DNA of 64,000 nucleotides from Clostridia bacterium (GTDB lineage Bacteria > Bacillota > Clostridia > Christensenellales > Aristaeellaceae). The stretch is taken from contig JAFXRG010000062.1 in assembly GCA_017526525.1 (NCBI GenBank), positions 53,766 to 117,765 of the forward strand, written 5' to 3'. The translations under genes and the position numbers were made by a program. Position 1 is the stretch's first letter. Each line of letters begins with the position of its first letter. The notes beneath the pieces were generated by a model. The model did no database searches. It was given only the letters and a program-made list of their open reading frames with translations, and was not told the DNA's origin. Shown here in pieces: positions 24,548 through 32,166 of the stretch.

Positions 24548-26140
24548 CTACCTGGTGAAGCGGGAGATAAATTTCCAGGCGTTTTCACAGCTGTGCTGCC
24601 TGCATTCGTGAATCTGGCCGCTGACGCTGGCGAAAGCGGTCCGGCATACTCCGTCCTCGCTGTCGTAATAGCGGATGGTCAAGGTGCTGCCCCGGGACGG
24701 ATCGGGAACCTGTTCCACCCGGTCCCCCGGAATGCCCCAGTAAGGATCTTCCCAGTTCTCTTTGTTTTCCAGGGACAGGGAATCAAAATGCTTTTTCAGC
24801 CGGTTCACTTCCGCCACATAGGCCGCCCGCTCCAGCGCGGATTCCGAATGGCAGGGGAGCTCGGGCAGGTGGGAGTTTTCGCCGCCGGAATAGAAGACCG
24901 GCACCGGTACGGTTTTATTGAGGTTTTCGCTGGCCGGCGTTCCGTAAAAGGTGGTGTAAACCGGGAAGAGGGCGCTGGCCGGCATCAGGCCGGCAAAGAC
25001 CTGCGGGAATTCCTGGAAGCAGTCCCATGTTTTTCCGCTTCCCATGGAGAAACCGGTGGCGTAAATCCGGTGCGTATCAATGCTGTATCTTTTTTTCAGC
25101 CCCTCAATCAGTTCAACGGCTTCCGTTGCCGTGACGTTCTGGTGGTTTTCCACGGAAACGAACAGGAAATCATATTTATGGGCAATTTCCCACCAGCCGG
25201 CCACATAGGTCAGGTACATGGAGCTGTCTCCGCCGCCGTGGAACCCGATGACCAGGGGCATCGGTCCCCGTGCGGGAAGATCCTTGTTGTAGTAGGCAAA
25301 ATAGCCGACCTTGTGGTGCTCCCGGTCCCGGATGTTGCGGTTGTCCGGAGAGGTGGCGACGGTCACGCTGCCCACGTCCTCGGTCATGCCCAGGGCGTCA
25401 AAGTCCGGTTCCAGCTCCATTTTTCCGCACCACATTTTGAATTTCCATACAAAGGAGCGGTAATCCGCCGCATAGTCTGCCCGGTCCTTCACCAGCAGGT
25501 TTTCGCAGCCCTCGAAAGCCCGGTTGATTTCGCTGCTGTTGCCGACGCTGAGGATGGCAATATCCCGGCGCGTTACCTCCGGAACAACGCTCAGCCGTTC
25601 CATGGAGCACATGGCGGGGGTGATTTCCCCGGGACCCCAGAGGTATTCGCCCTGCAGCGTGGTCAGCAGGTTTCTGGCCACATAATCCGCTGATTTGCCG
25701 AAGCTGTAAATATCCGCCCGGAAAATAGCGCCCCGGACGAAATATCCTTTGAATTCCCGGGCAAAGAAATCATAGTTTTCAACAATTCCGTCCCGGTATA
25801 CGGTGATCATTTTGATTTCTGAGATCAGGTCCCTGTAGAGGCCGGCATCCGCGCCGGCCCAACCGTCCTTTGCGGTGGGATAAACGAACAGGACGCTGGC
25901 GTCTGTGCCGGCGGCGATCCCTGCCAGGCCGCTTTCCCGGGCAAAACGGACCGCGCTTTCCATGGACTGCGCTTCTTCTTCAAAAACCAGCAGCAGCGGA
26001 GCGCGGAACGTGTAGTTGTTGGTCTGTCCGTCCAGGTTGTTTTCCGGAACAAACACCTTCAGGTGAAACTTTTCAAACAGATGCTCCCAGCATTTTCCGC
26101 CGGGGATTTCGCGGACCTCCGGTCTTTCCTTCATCGCCAT
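24548..26140 (-). CDS. Alpha/beta-hydrolase (esterase/depolymerase-like) with long N-terminal region
   Basis: A 530-residue protein. Residues 1 to about 250 form an unfamiliar N-terminal part starting EVREIPGGKCWEHLFEKF. The C-terminal half is an alpha/beta-hydrolase of the esterase/PHB-depolymerase type, with oxyanion segment LVIGFHGGGDSSMYL, nucleophile elbow ATGFSMGSGKTW, and a probable catalytic aspartate/histidine further on. No signal peptide is seen, so it would act in the cytoplasm. ATG 26140 has GGAAGG 8 bases upstream; the GTG at 26149 is too close to it. Substrate is unknown. It sits alone, convergent to cysK and divergent from larC. Confidence 0.78.
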   Translation of the reverse strand: MAMKERPEVREIPGGKCWEHLFEKFHLKVFVPENNLDGQTNNYTFRAPLLLVFEEEAQSMESAVRFARESGLAGIAAGTDASVLFVYPTAKDGWAGADAGLYRDLISEIKMITVYRDGIVENYDFFAREFKGYFVRGAIFRADIYSFGKSADYVARNLLTTLQGEYLWGPGEITPAMCSMERLSVVPEVTRRDIAILSVGNSSEINRAFEGCENLLVKDRADYAADYRSFVWKFKMWCGKMELEPDFDALGMTEDVGSVTVATSPDNRNIRDREHHKVGYFAYYNKDLPARGPMPLVIGFHGGGDSSMYLTYVAGWWEIAHKYDFLFVSVENHQNVTATEAVELIEGLKKRYSIDTHRIYATGFSMGSGKTWDCFQEFPQVFAGLMPASALFPVYTTFYGTPASENLNKTVPVPVFYSGGENSHLPELPCHSESALERAAYVAEVNRLKKHFDSLSLENKENWEDPYWGIPGDRVEQVPDPSRGSTLTIRYYDSEDGVCRTAFASVSGQIHECRQHSCENAWKFISRFTR

Positions 26141-26211
26141 ATCCGGCACCTTCCTTCTTTCATGATCCGGGCGGTTTTGCTTCTCCTTTTCCGGGAGTTC
26201 ACATTTCTTTT

Positions 26212-26240
26212 ATTTTACTCCTGCGGGGATCAGACGGCAA
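26212..26240 (-). promoter_or_regulatory. Promoter of the alpha/beta-hydrolase gene
   Basis: Minus strand TTGCCG (26240-26235), 17 bp, TAAAAT (26217-26212), 71 bases before the start codon. Confidence 0.55.
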
Positions 26241-26273
26241 TCATTTTGTCTCCGGCGGAACGGCGGTTTTGCC

Positions 26274-26304
26274 TTGACTTAGAGTAAGCTTTAGGATTTA
26301 AAAT
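26274..26304 (+). promoter_or_regulatory. larC promoter with long spacer and imperfect dyad (MerR-like)
   Basis: TTGACT (26274-26279) is followed by TAAAAT (26299-26304) at a 19-bp spacing. The spacer holds the imperfect dyad CTTAGAG / CTTTAGG. A 19-bp spacer with a central dyad is the hallmark of promoters twisted by MerR-family activators. A TTTAAA at 17 bp is an alternative -10 that would remove this reading. No MerR gene is in the window. Confidence 0.45.
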
Positions 26305-26333
26305 GGATCTCAAACGGGAGGGAAGAACAGAAA

Positions 26334-27581
26334 ATGAAAACACTGTATCTTGAATGCTCCATGGGAGCCGCGGGAGATATGCTGACAGCAGCGCTGCTGG
26401 AGCTGACCGGGGATCGGAAGGCCTTTGTGGATCAGATGAATGCCATCGGGCTTCCGGGGGTCCGGGTGGAAGCCGGGGACGCGGTTAAATGCGGCATTAC
26501 CGGCACCCACATGAAGGTCACGGTGAACGGGGAGGAAGAAGAGTCTGTCGATGCGGACCATCATCACGACCACGATCATCCGCACGACCACGATCATGAC
26601 CATGATCACGGTCATGAACATCATCATCACCATGCTTCCATGGCGGATATCCAGGCGCTGATCAGCGGCCTGGAGGTTTCCGAACGGGTGCGGCAGGATG
26701 CGCTGGCGGTTTATTCCCTGATTGCGGAAGCGGAGAGCAAGGTGCACGGCCGCCCGGTGAGCGACATTCATTTTCACGAAGTCGGCACCATGGATGCGGT
26801 GGCGGACGTGGTGGGCGTATGCCTGCTGATGGAAAAGATCGCGCCGGATCAGATCATCGCCTCCCCGGTGCATACGGGCAGCGGCTATGTACGCTGTGCC
26901 CACGGGGTTCTTCCGGTTCCGGCGCCGGCAACCGCGCTGATTCTCCAGGGAATTCCTTCCTACGGCGGGGAGGTCAGGGGCGAACTGTGCACGCCTACGG
27001 GGGCCGCGCTGCTGAAGCACTTTGTTTCCCGCTTCGGGGACCGGCCGGTGATGACCGTTGAAGCCATAGGTTACGGCATGGGGAAAAAGGATTTTGAGCG
27101 GGCCAACTGCGTTCGCGCGTTCCTGGGGGAAAACGAAGGAGAGCGGGAAAGCGTTGTACGGCTTGAATGCAACCTGGACGACATGACCGGGGAAGATATC
27201 GGTTTTGCCATGGAACAGCTTTTCGCGGCCGGAGCCATGGAAGTGTTCACGCAGGCGGTGGGCATGAAAAAAAACCGGCCCGGCGTGCTGCTGACGGTTC
27301 TTTGTGCCGCGCAGGATGCGGACAGGCTGGCGGAAGTGATGATGCAGCATACGACCACGCTGGGCATCCGGCGCCAGGAGATGAGCCGGTACTGCCTGCA
27401 CCGGGAAATCAAAACGGTGGATACGGCCTACGGCAAGGTGCGGGTCAAATATGCTTCGGGCATGGGCGTTACCCGATCCAAGCCGGAATTTGACGACCTG
27501 GCCGCCCTGGCCCGGGAAAAAGGCGTTTCACTGCAAAAGATCCGGGCGGATCTTCAGGGATCGGCCGGTTGTGAAAAGTAA
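26334..27581 (+). CDS. larC: Nickel-pincer cofactor cyclometallase LarC
   Basis: Inserts nickel into the pyridinium dithiocarboxylate precursor to complete the NPN cofactor used by lactate racemase-type enzymes. The product is 415 residues, one uninterrupted ORF. The N-terminus is LYLECSMGAAGDMLTAAL. A histidine-rich, probably nickel-binding segment covers residues 75-100 (more than 15 His among Asp). HFHEVGTMDAVADVVG and the C-terminal half CNLDDMTGEDIGFAMEQL follow. In Lactobacillus plantarum larC is split and joined by a programmed frameshift; here no shift is needed. larB, larE and the racemase are not in the window. Confidence 0.92.
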   Translation: MKTLYLECSMGAAGDMLTAALLELTGDRKAFVDQMNAIGLPGVRVEAGDAVKCGITGTHMKVTVNGEEEESVDADHHHDHDHPHDHDHDHDHGHEHHHHHASMADIQALISGLEVSERVRQDALAVYSLIAEAESKVHGRPVSDIHFHEVGTMDAVADVVGVCLLMEKIAPDQIIASPVHTGSGYVRCAHGVLPVPAPATALILQGIPSYGGEVRGELCTPTGAALLKHFVSRFGDRPVMTVEAIGYGMGKKDFERANCVRAFLGENEGERESVVRLECNLDDMTGEDIGFAMEQLFAAGAMEVFTQAVGMKKNRPGVLLTVLCAAQDADRLAEVMMQHTTTLGIRRQEMSRYCLHREIKTVDTAYGKVRVKYASGMGVTRSKPEFDDLAALAREKGVSLQKIRADLQGSAGCEK

Positions 27582-27612
27582 GCTGCACAAAGAGAAAGAC
27601 GGAGAGCTGAAA

Positions 27613-28035
27613 ATGAGCCAGTACCTGCACAAGGTTCAGTACTACGAAACGGACCGGATGGGCGTTGTTCATCACGCCAATTACCTTCACTGGATGGAGG
27701 AAGCCAGGATCGACTTCATGGACCGGATCGGATTCCCCTATGCGGAAATGGAAGCCAGGGGGATTATTTCACCGGTGAAAACGCTGCAATGCGAATACAG
27801 GCAGAGCTGCACCTTCGGGGATGAAATCTCCGTTTCTGTGGCTGTGGAATCCTTTAACGGCGTGGTGCTGAAAATCGGTTATGAAATGAAAAAACAGACG
27901 GGAGAGACGGTATGCATCGCCGGTTCAGAGCACGTGTTCCTGAACCGGGAGGGGCACTTTGTACGGCTGAAGCGGGACCTTCCCGCGTTTTATGCGGCGC
28001 TTGAGGCGCAGATAGAGACGGGAAAAACAGAATAA
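27613..28035 (+). CDS. Acyl-CoA thioesterase, hot-dog fold (YbgC/4HBT type)
   Basis: A 140-residue hot-dog thioesterase that hydrolyses acyl-CoA. The active-site segment is YYETDRMGVVHHANYLHWMEEAR, with the catalytic aspartate at about residue 14 of the protein. The conserved central helix RIDFMDRIGFPYAEME and later strands match the 4HBT domain. ATG 27613 follows GGAGAGCTGAAA; longer in-frame extensions run back into larC and have no ribosome binding site. It lies 31 bases after larC and may be co-transcribed. Confidence 0.9.
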   Translation: MSQYLHKVQYYETDRMGVVHHANYLHWMEEARIDFMDRIGFPYAEMEARGIISPVKTLQCEYRQSCTFGDEISVSVAVESFNGVVLKIGYEMKKQTGETVCIAGSEHVFLNREGHFVRLKRDLPAFYAALEAQIETGKTE

Positions 28036-28064
28036 ACGGGAATCTGTTCCGGAGGGAGAAAGGA

Positions 28065-28121
28065 ATGGCTCCCGGAGAGTACCGCGTCCTCATGATGGAG
28101 GATTCCGGGCAGCCGCTGTGA
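28065..28121 (+). CDS. Possible 18-residue small ORF
   Basis: ATG 28065 after GGAGGGAGAAAGGA opens a frame for MAPGEYRVLMMEDSGQPL, ending at TGA 28119-28121. The ribosome binding site is good, but there is no sign of conservation to judge. It lies in the 136-base gap between the thioesterase and the HD-domain gene and could be a leader or chance. Confidence 0.3.
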   Translation: MAPGEYRVLMMEDSGQPL

Positions 28122-28171
28122 GCGCCCGGAGAATATATTCCGAAAAAAACAGGAAAGAAGCAGGTGAAACC

Positions 28172-28756
28172 ATGCCACAGGATCCGGTGATCGAAGATGC
28201 CATTGAATATGTCCGGACTCTTTTTCAGGGAAACAGCGACGGCCACGGCGCAGACCATACCCTGCGGGTTTATCGCACGGCCATGCGGATTGCGGACAGC
28301 GAACCGGGCTGCGACCGGAGGGTTGTGGCGCTGGCGGCCCTTCTGCATGACGCGGACGATGAAAAGCTTTTCCAAACGGAAAACAACGCAAACGCCCGGG
28401 CATTCCTGGCGTCCCGGCAGGTGGATGAAACGCTGGCGGACCGGATCTGCGAAGCGGTGAATGCGGTTTCCTTCCGGAAAAACCGGGGGAAGCGGCCGGA
28501 AACGCCGGAGGGAAGGATTGTGCAGGACGCGGACCGGCTGGACGCTATCGGAGCCGTAGGCATTGCCCGGACCTTTGCCTACGGGGGCAGGCACGGCAGA
28601 ACGCCGGAGGATTCCCTGGATCATTTCCGCGAGAAGCTTCTTTTGCTGAAGGACCTGATGAACACGCCCCGGGGCAGGGAAATGGCGGAAGAGAGGCATC
28701 GCTTCATGGAGGAGTTCCTTCGGGAATGGAAGGCGGAAACGGGGGAGAACTCCTGA
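28172..28756 (+). CDS. HD-domain phosphohydrolase
   Basis: A 194-residue metal-dependent HD hydrolase of the single-domain (YedJ/YpgQ-like) type, probably acting on nucleotides. Motifs are the first histidine in HGADHTLRVYRTA, the HD pair in ALLHDADDEKLF, and DADRLDAIGAVGIART for the last aspartate. ATG 28172 follows AGGTGAAAC; the GTG at 28118 has no ribosome binding site. Its stop is 38 bases before the MATE start. Substrate is unknown. Confidence 0.87.
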   Translation: MPQDPVIEDAIEYVRTLFQGNSDGHGADHTLRVYRTAMRIADSEPGCDRRVVALAALLHDADDEKLFQTENNANARAFLASRQVDETLADRICEAVNAVSFRKNRGKRPETPEGRIVQDADRLDAIGAVGIARTFAYGGRHGRTPEDSLDHFREKLLLLKDLMNTPRGREMAEERHRFMEEFLREWKAETGENS

Positions 28757-28794
28757 AAACCGCGCCGGAAAAGGAGAAAAAGGAGAAACCGGAC

Positions 28795-30132
28795 ATGGAA
28801 ACGGAACAGAAAGCGGCCGTCCTGGACACGGAACAGCTGATTCCCACCTACTTTCACCTGGCACTGCCGGTGGTGGTGGGATCCATTATTACCATTGTAT
28901 ACAATCTGGCGGATACCTATTTTATTGCCCGGACAAACAACGCGATGCTGGTGGCCGGTGTGTCGGTCTGTTCTCCGCTGTTTATGATCCTGATGGCTTT
29001 CGGCAATATTTTCGGACAGGGCGGGAGCTCATTGATTTCCCGGCTGCTCGGAAAGAAAGCGGAAGAGGAGGCCGGAAGGGTCAGCTCCTTCTGCTTTTAT
29101 GCGGCGCTGGCCGTCGGAGCGGCGGCAGGCGCGCTGATGTTTCTGCTGCGGGATCCCCTGCTGAATCTGCTGGGGGCCAGCCCCGAAACCCTGCCGTATG
29201 CAAGGGAATACGGAACCGTGCTGATGCTCGGCGGACCGCTGATTGTGGTTAATTTCATCCATATGAACCTGCTGCGGTGCGAAGGCATGTCCGGACTGTC
29301 CATGGCCGGAACCCTCATCGGAGCGGCCGTCAACGTAATCCTGGATCCCCTGATGATTCCGGAAATGGGCGCGGCAGGGGCTGCCGCGGCCACGGTGATC
29401 GGATATCTGTGCAGTGATCTTTTCCTGCTGGCGATTGTTCTCCTGAAAAGCAGGGTGCTCACGGTTCGTCCGCTTTTCCGGGTTTCCGGAGCCGGCATCC
29501 GGAACATCCTCGCCATCGGCACCACCGCGGCGGTTACAAACCTGGCCTCCAGCGTGTGTATCATGATGACCAACCAGCAGCTCCTTTCCTTCGGGAACGA
29601 TAAGATTGCAGCCATGGGTATCGTGCTGAAGGTGGCCATGATTGTGAATATGATCATGGTGGGCTTTGCCTTCGGCGGAATTCCGCTTTTCGGTTTTCTG
29701 ATCGGAAGCGGGCAAAAGGAAAAGCTCAGGCATCTGCTTCGTTTCTGCCTGAGCTTTATCTGCCTGCTGGCGGGTATTGTCAGCACGGCAGTGATTCTTG
29801 CCGCCGGGCCGTTGGTTTCGCTGATTACGCCGAATGCCGGACTGACGGCGCTGGCTGTTCCCATGCTGCGCTGGCAGGCCGCCGGATGCGTTTTCGCCGG
29901 GATGGTCATGCTGCTGACCTGTCTGTTCCAGGCTTCCGGAAAGGCCGGCCCCGCCATGATCCTTTCCCTGAGCCGCCAGGGCTTTGTCTTTATCCTGGTG
30001 CTGCTGACCGCGGTCCGCATTGCCGGATATCAGGGAATCCTGGTCAGCCAGTTCTGCGCGGATTTTCTCAGCGCCGCCCTGGCGCTGATCCTGTATGTTT
30101 TTACTGTTTCGCGCCGGGAGCGGGAGCCGTGA
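28795..30132 (+). CDS. MATE family efflux transporter
   Basis: A 445-residue exporter. Its first helices are YFHLALPVVVGSIITIVYNLADTYFIAR and PLFMILMAFGNIFGQGGSSLISRLLG, typical MATE signatures, with the second repeat at GTTAAVTNLASSVCIMMTN. AAGGAGAAA lies before ATG 28795. A longer ORF reading from 28726 overlaps the HD gene and lacks a ribosome binding site. The 3' end overlaps the convergent GNAT gene by 32 bases. Substrate is unknown. Confidence 0.9.
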   Translation: METEQKAAVLDTEQLIPTYFHLALPVVVGSIITIVYNLADTYFIARTNNAMLVAGVSVCSPLFMILMAFGNIFGQGGSSLISRLLGKKAEEEAGRVSSFCFYAALAVGAAAGALMFLLRDPLLNLLGASPETLPYAREYGTVLMLGGPLIVVNFIHMNLLRCEGMSGLSMAGTLIGAAVNVILDPLMIPEMGAAGAAAATVIGYLCSDLFLLAIVLLKSRVLTVRPLFRVSGAGIRNILAIGTTAAVTNLASSVCIMMTNQQLLSFGNDKIAAMGIVLKVAMIVNMIMVGFAFGGIPLFGFLIGSGQKEKLRHLLRFCLSFICLLAGIVSTAVILAAGPLVSLITPNAGLTALAVPMLRWQAAGCVFAGMVMLLTCLFQASGKAGPAMILSLSRQGFVFILVLLTAVRIAGYQGILVSQFCADFLSAALALILYVFTVSRREREP

Positions 30133-30616
30133 GGGCTTTTTCATAACAGAGAAAATGCTGGTCGTACATAAAGCATTCGCCTGCCTGGCGGAATCCGATG
30201 TGCGCGTAGGAACGGATAGCCTTGATGTTGTCCCGGTTCACCAGGATGTGCACGCTCCGGAACCCCCGCTGTTTCATGACGTCCAGCACATGGGCCACCA
30301 TTTTCCGGGCCAGTCCCCGGTTCTGGCAGGAGGGCGTAACCGCCAGCCGCGCATACTCACCGGCAGGCTGCAGGGAAGGAGTCCAGCAGTCCAGGCGGTC
30401 CACCGCCTCGTCCTCCTCCAGGGAGATGGCGGCAATCACTGCCCCGCTTTCATCCTTCATCACAAAGAGCGCGTCCCGGGACAGGTCAAATTCGACGGTT
30501 TCCGGTCCGGGATAATCTTCGGTCCAGAAACAGTATTCCCGGCCGAGCTGCTCCCGATAGAGGGCCAGCACCGCGTCGGTATCTGATGCGCCGGCTGTCA
30601 TGATCCGATACTCCAT
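30101..30616 (-). CDS. GNAT family N-acetyltransferase
   Basis: A 171-residue acetyl-CoA dependent acetyltransferase. The acetyl-CoA motif is CQNRGLARKMVAHVL, preceded by YARLAVTPS and followed by VHILVNRDNIKAIRSYAHIGFRQAGE. ATG 30616 has GGAGG 10 bases upstream; start codons further out (30655, 30670) do not. It overlaps the convergent MATE gene tail to tail by 32 bases. The acceptor is unknown. Confidence 0.87.
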   Translation of the reverse strand: MEYRIMTAGASDTDAVLALYREQLGREYCFWTEDYPGPETVEFDLSRDALFVMKDESGAVIAAISLEEDEAVDRLDCWTPSLQPAGEYARLAVTPSCQNRGLARKMVAHVLDVMKQRGFRSVHILVNRDNIKAIRSYAHIGFRQAGECFMYDQHFLCYEKALTAPAPGAKQ

Positions 30617-30659
30617 CCGAATGATTCCTCCCGGTTCTTCTGCAGTATGATTCATCATC

Positions 30660-31007
30660 TTACGAACCAAGTTTTCCCTGCCGGATATGGATATTTGTCA
30701 GCGCGCACTGGTCGCCGGTCAGGTACATGTTGAAACAGTAGATGACGAGCAGGGTAAGGAAAAAAACCAGGAAGTTGCTGATTCGAACCATCCACCAGGC
30801 CAGGGTGCTGGGATCGCCCCGGTAAATATAGGCCCGGCGGTCGGCAATCAGCAGGAACATGGCGCTCAGTTCCAGCGTGATCAGGATTTTTTCCCTTTTT
30901 CGGGACATGGTATCCGTCATGCAGACAAACAAAGCAATAATGCCGCAGATTCCGCCCAGAACCAGCATGACATCCGCCTGGTTTTCCTTGAAAAAAAGCC
31001 TTCGCAA
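30660..31007 (-). pseudogene. Remnant of a membrane sensor-type protein (possibly still a small membrane protein)
   Basis: The 115-codon frame holds three hydrophobic helices: ADVMLVLGGICGIIALFVCM, ILITLELSAMFLLIADRRAYIYRG and WMVRISNFLVFFLTLLVIYCF. The style is that of the membrane domain found at the N-terminus of larger Clostridial sensor or GGDEF-type proteins, but no cytosolic output domain follows. The only full-length start is TTG 31007 without a ribosome binding site; ATG 30968 is an alternative. Truncation at both ends suggests a decaying gene. It stops 43 bases from the GNAT start. Confidence 0.45.
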
Positions 31008-31080
31008 CTTGATGAGGGAAGCAGGAATGATCGGTTAATTTGGCTATTCCTGCAAAAGAGCAGTGACATAAGCTGAAAAT

Positions 31081-31109
31081 ATTATAATCTGCGGGATAAA
31101 AAAACTCAA
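31081..31109 (-). promoter_or_regulatory. Minus-strand promoter before the membrane-protein remnant
   Basis: TTGAGT (31109-31104), 17 bp, TATAAT (31086-31081). The TATAAT-like AT block also reads on the plus strand (31083-31088), but without a good -35. Confidence 0.4.
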
Positions 31110-31229
31110 TAAAAGTTTTTTCCCGGAACCCGTGGAAATGAACCGGAAAAACCTTGGGACGGTGCGAAGGGACATGATCATCGCCGGCGAAAGCGCGGCA
31201 TTCCCGGGCTGTTCCGGAAACGGAATTCA

Positions 31230-31238
31230 TGGTATAAT
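31230..31238 (+). promoter_or_regulatory. Extended -10 of the SDR promoter
   Basis: TGGTATAAT is a TGn-extended consensus -10, 91 bases before the SDR start; no clear -35 at the expected distance. Confidence 0.45.
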
Positions 31239-31328
31239 CGACTCTGAACATAAAAAACAGGCTGAAAAGCCGCAAACAGAAACCGGCGGCAGGCAGGAAA
31301 CTGCCGGACACGGTCAGGAGGGAATTGA

Positions 31329-32081
31329 ATGTATCAGGTAAGGGGGAAATGGGCGCTGATTACCGGCTCCGCCAGAGGAATCGGATACCTGACGGCCAGA
31401 TTCATGGCGGAACAGGGATGCAACCTGATTCTTCACAGCCGGAGTCTGCGGCATACCGAAAAAGTACTGGATGAGGTCCGCTCTGCCGGAGTTTCAGCCC
31501 TGGCGGTGGAAGCGGATCTGGGAGACCCGGAAGCGGTTGAACGGATGCTGGCGGAGATTGACGGCCTGGGCGTGGATGTGGATATTGTGCTGAATAACGC
31601 AGGGCTGCAGATTGCTTACCGGACGGATTATTTCAGTACGCCGGTGTCGGATTTTGAAACCAGCTTCCGGGTGAACACCATTGCCCCGGCGATGATCTGC
31701 TATCATTTCCTGCCGAAAATGATAGCCCGCGGAACCGGACGGATCCTGAACACAACCAGCGGGATTGCCCTGGATGTCTGCCAGGCCGGGTATTCCGCCA
31801 GCAAGGCGGCGCTGGATAAAATCACCATCGACCTGGGTTCCCGGGTCGAAGGTACGGATGTGATGATCAACCTGACGGATCCCGGCTGGTGCCGGACGGA
31901 TCTCGGCGGAAGCCAGGCCCCGAACGCTCCCGAAAGCGCCATTCCGGGGATTGTTGTCGGCGTGTTTGCGGAGGACGGAAAATCCGGGCGTTATCTGGGA
32001 GCCCAGAATTTTGCGGGCATGACACTGGAAGCCGCCGTGGAAAAAGCCGAAAGGGAATTCGACAGCCCGTACAAACGCTGA
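31329..32081 (+). CDS. Short-chain dehydrogenase/reductase (SDR)
   Basis: A 250-residue NAD(P)-dependent oxidoreductase. The cofactor motif is LITGSARGIG (T12-G19), then NNAG near residue 89. The catalytic set is Ser144, YSASK (Tyr155, Lys159), and DPGWCRTDLGG follows. CAGGAGG precedes ATG 31329. The substrate cannot be read; it resembles general ketoacyl- or sugar-type SDRs. A MATE-family gene starts 86 bases downstream. Confidence 0.9.
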   Translation: MYQVRGKWALITGSARGIGYLTARFMAEQGCNLILHSRSLRHTEKVLDEVRSAGVSALAVEADLGDPEAVERMLAEIDGLGVDVDIVLNNAGLQIAYRTDYFSTPVSDFETSFRVNTIAPAMICYHFLPKMIARGTGRILNTTSGIALDVCQAGYSASKAALDKITIDLGSRVEGTDVMINLTDPGWCRTDLGGSQAPNAPESAIPGIVVGVFAEDGKSGRYLGAQNFAGMTLEAAVEKAEREFDSPYKR

Positions 32082-32166
32082 AAAGGCCGTAAACCTGCTG
32101 CACGCGTGACTGCGGACAATCCGTTCAGGCCCGGCAGGAATATCAGGAAGGACAATCGAAAAAAGT

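Larger units (their letters stand above)
31008..31328. other. Intergenic region with divergent promoter elements and an A/T-rich hairpin
   Basis: No gene is seen. It holds a minus-strand promoter near 31081-31109, a plus-strand extended -10 at 31230-31238, and an imperfect hairpin (CGGG plus AAAAAACT, 31092-31106, with AGTTTTTT plus CCCG, 31114-31125) overlapping the minus-strand -35. Confidence 0.5.

Noticed and set aside
24389-25693. 434-codon plus-strand frame opposite the alpha/beta-hydrolase gene
   Set aside because: It overlaps cysK, its terminator and the hydrolase, has no ribosome binding site, and its composition is that of a shadow frame.
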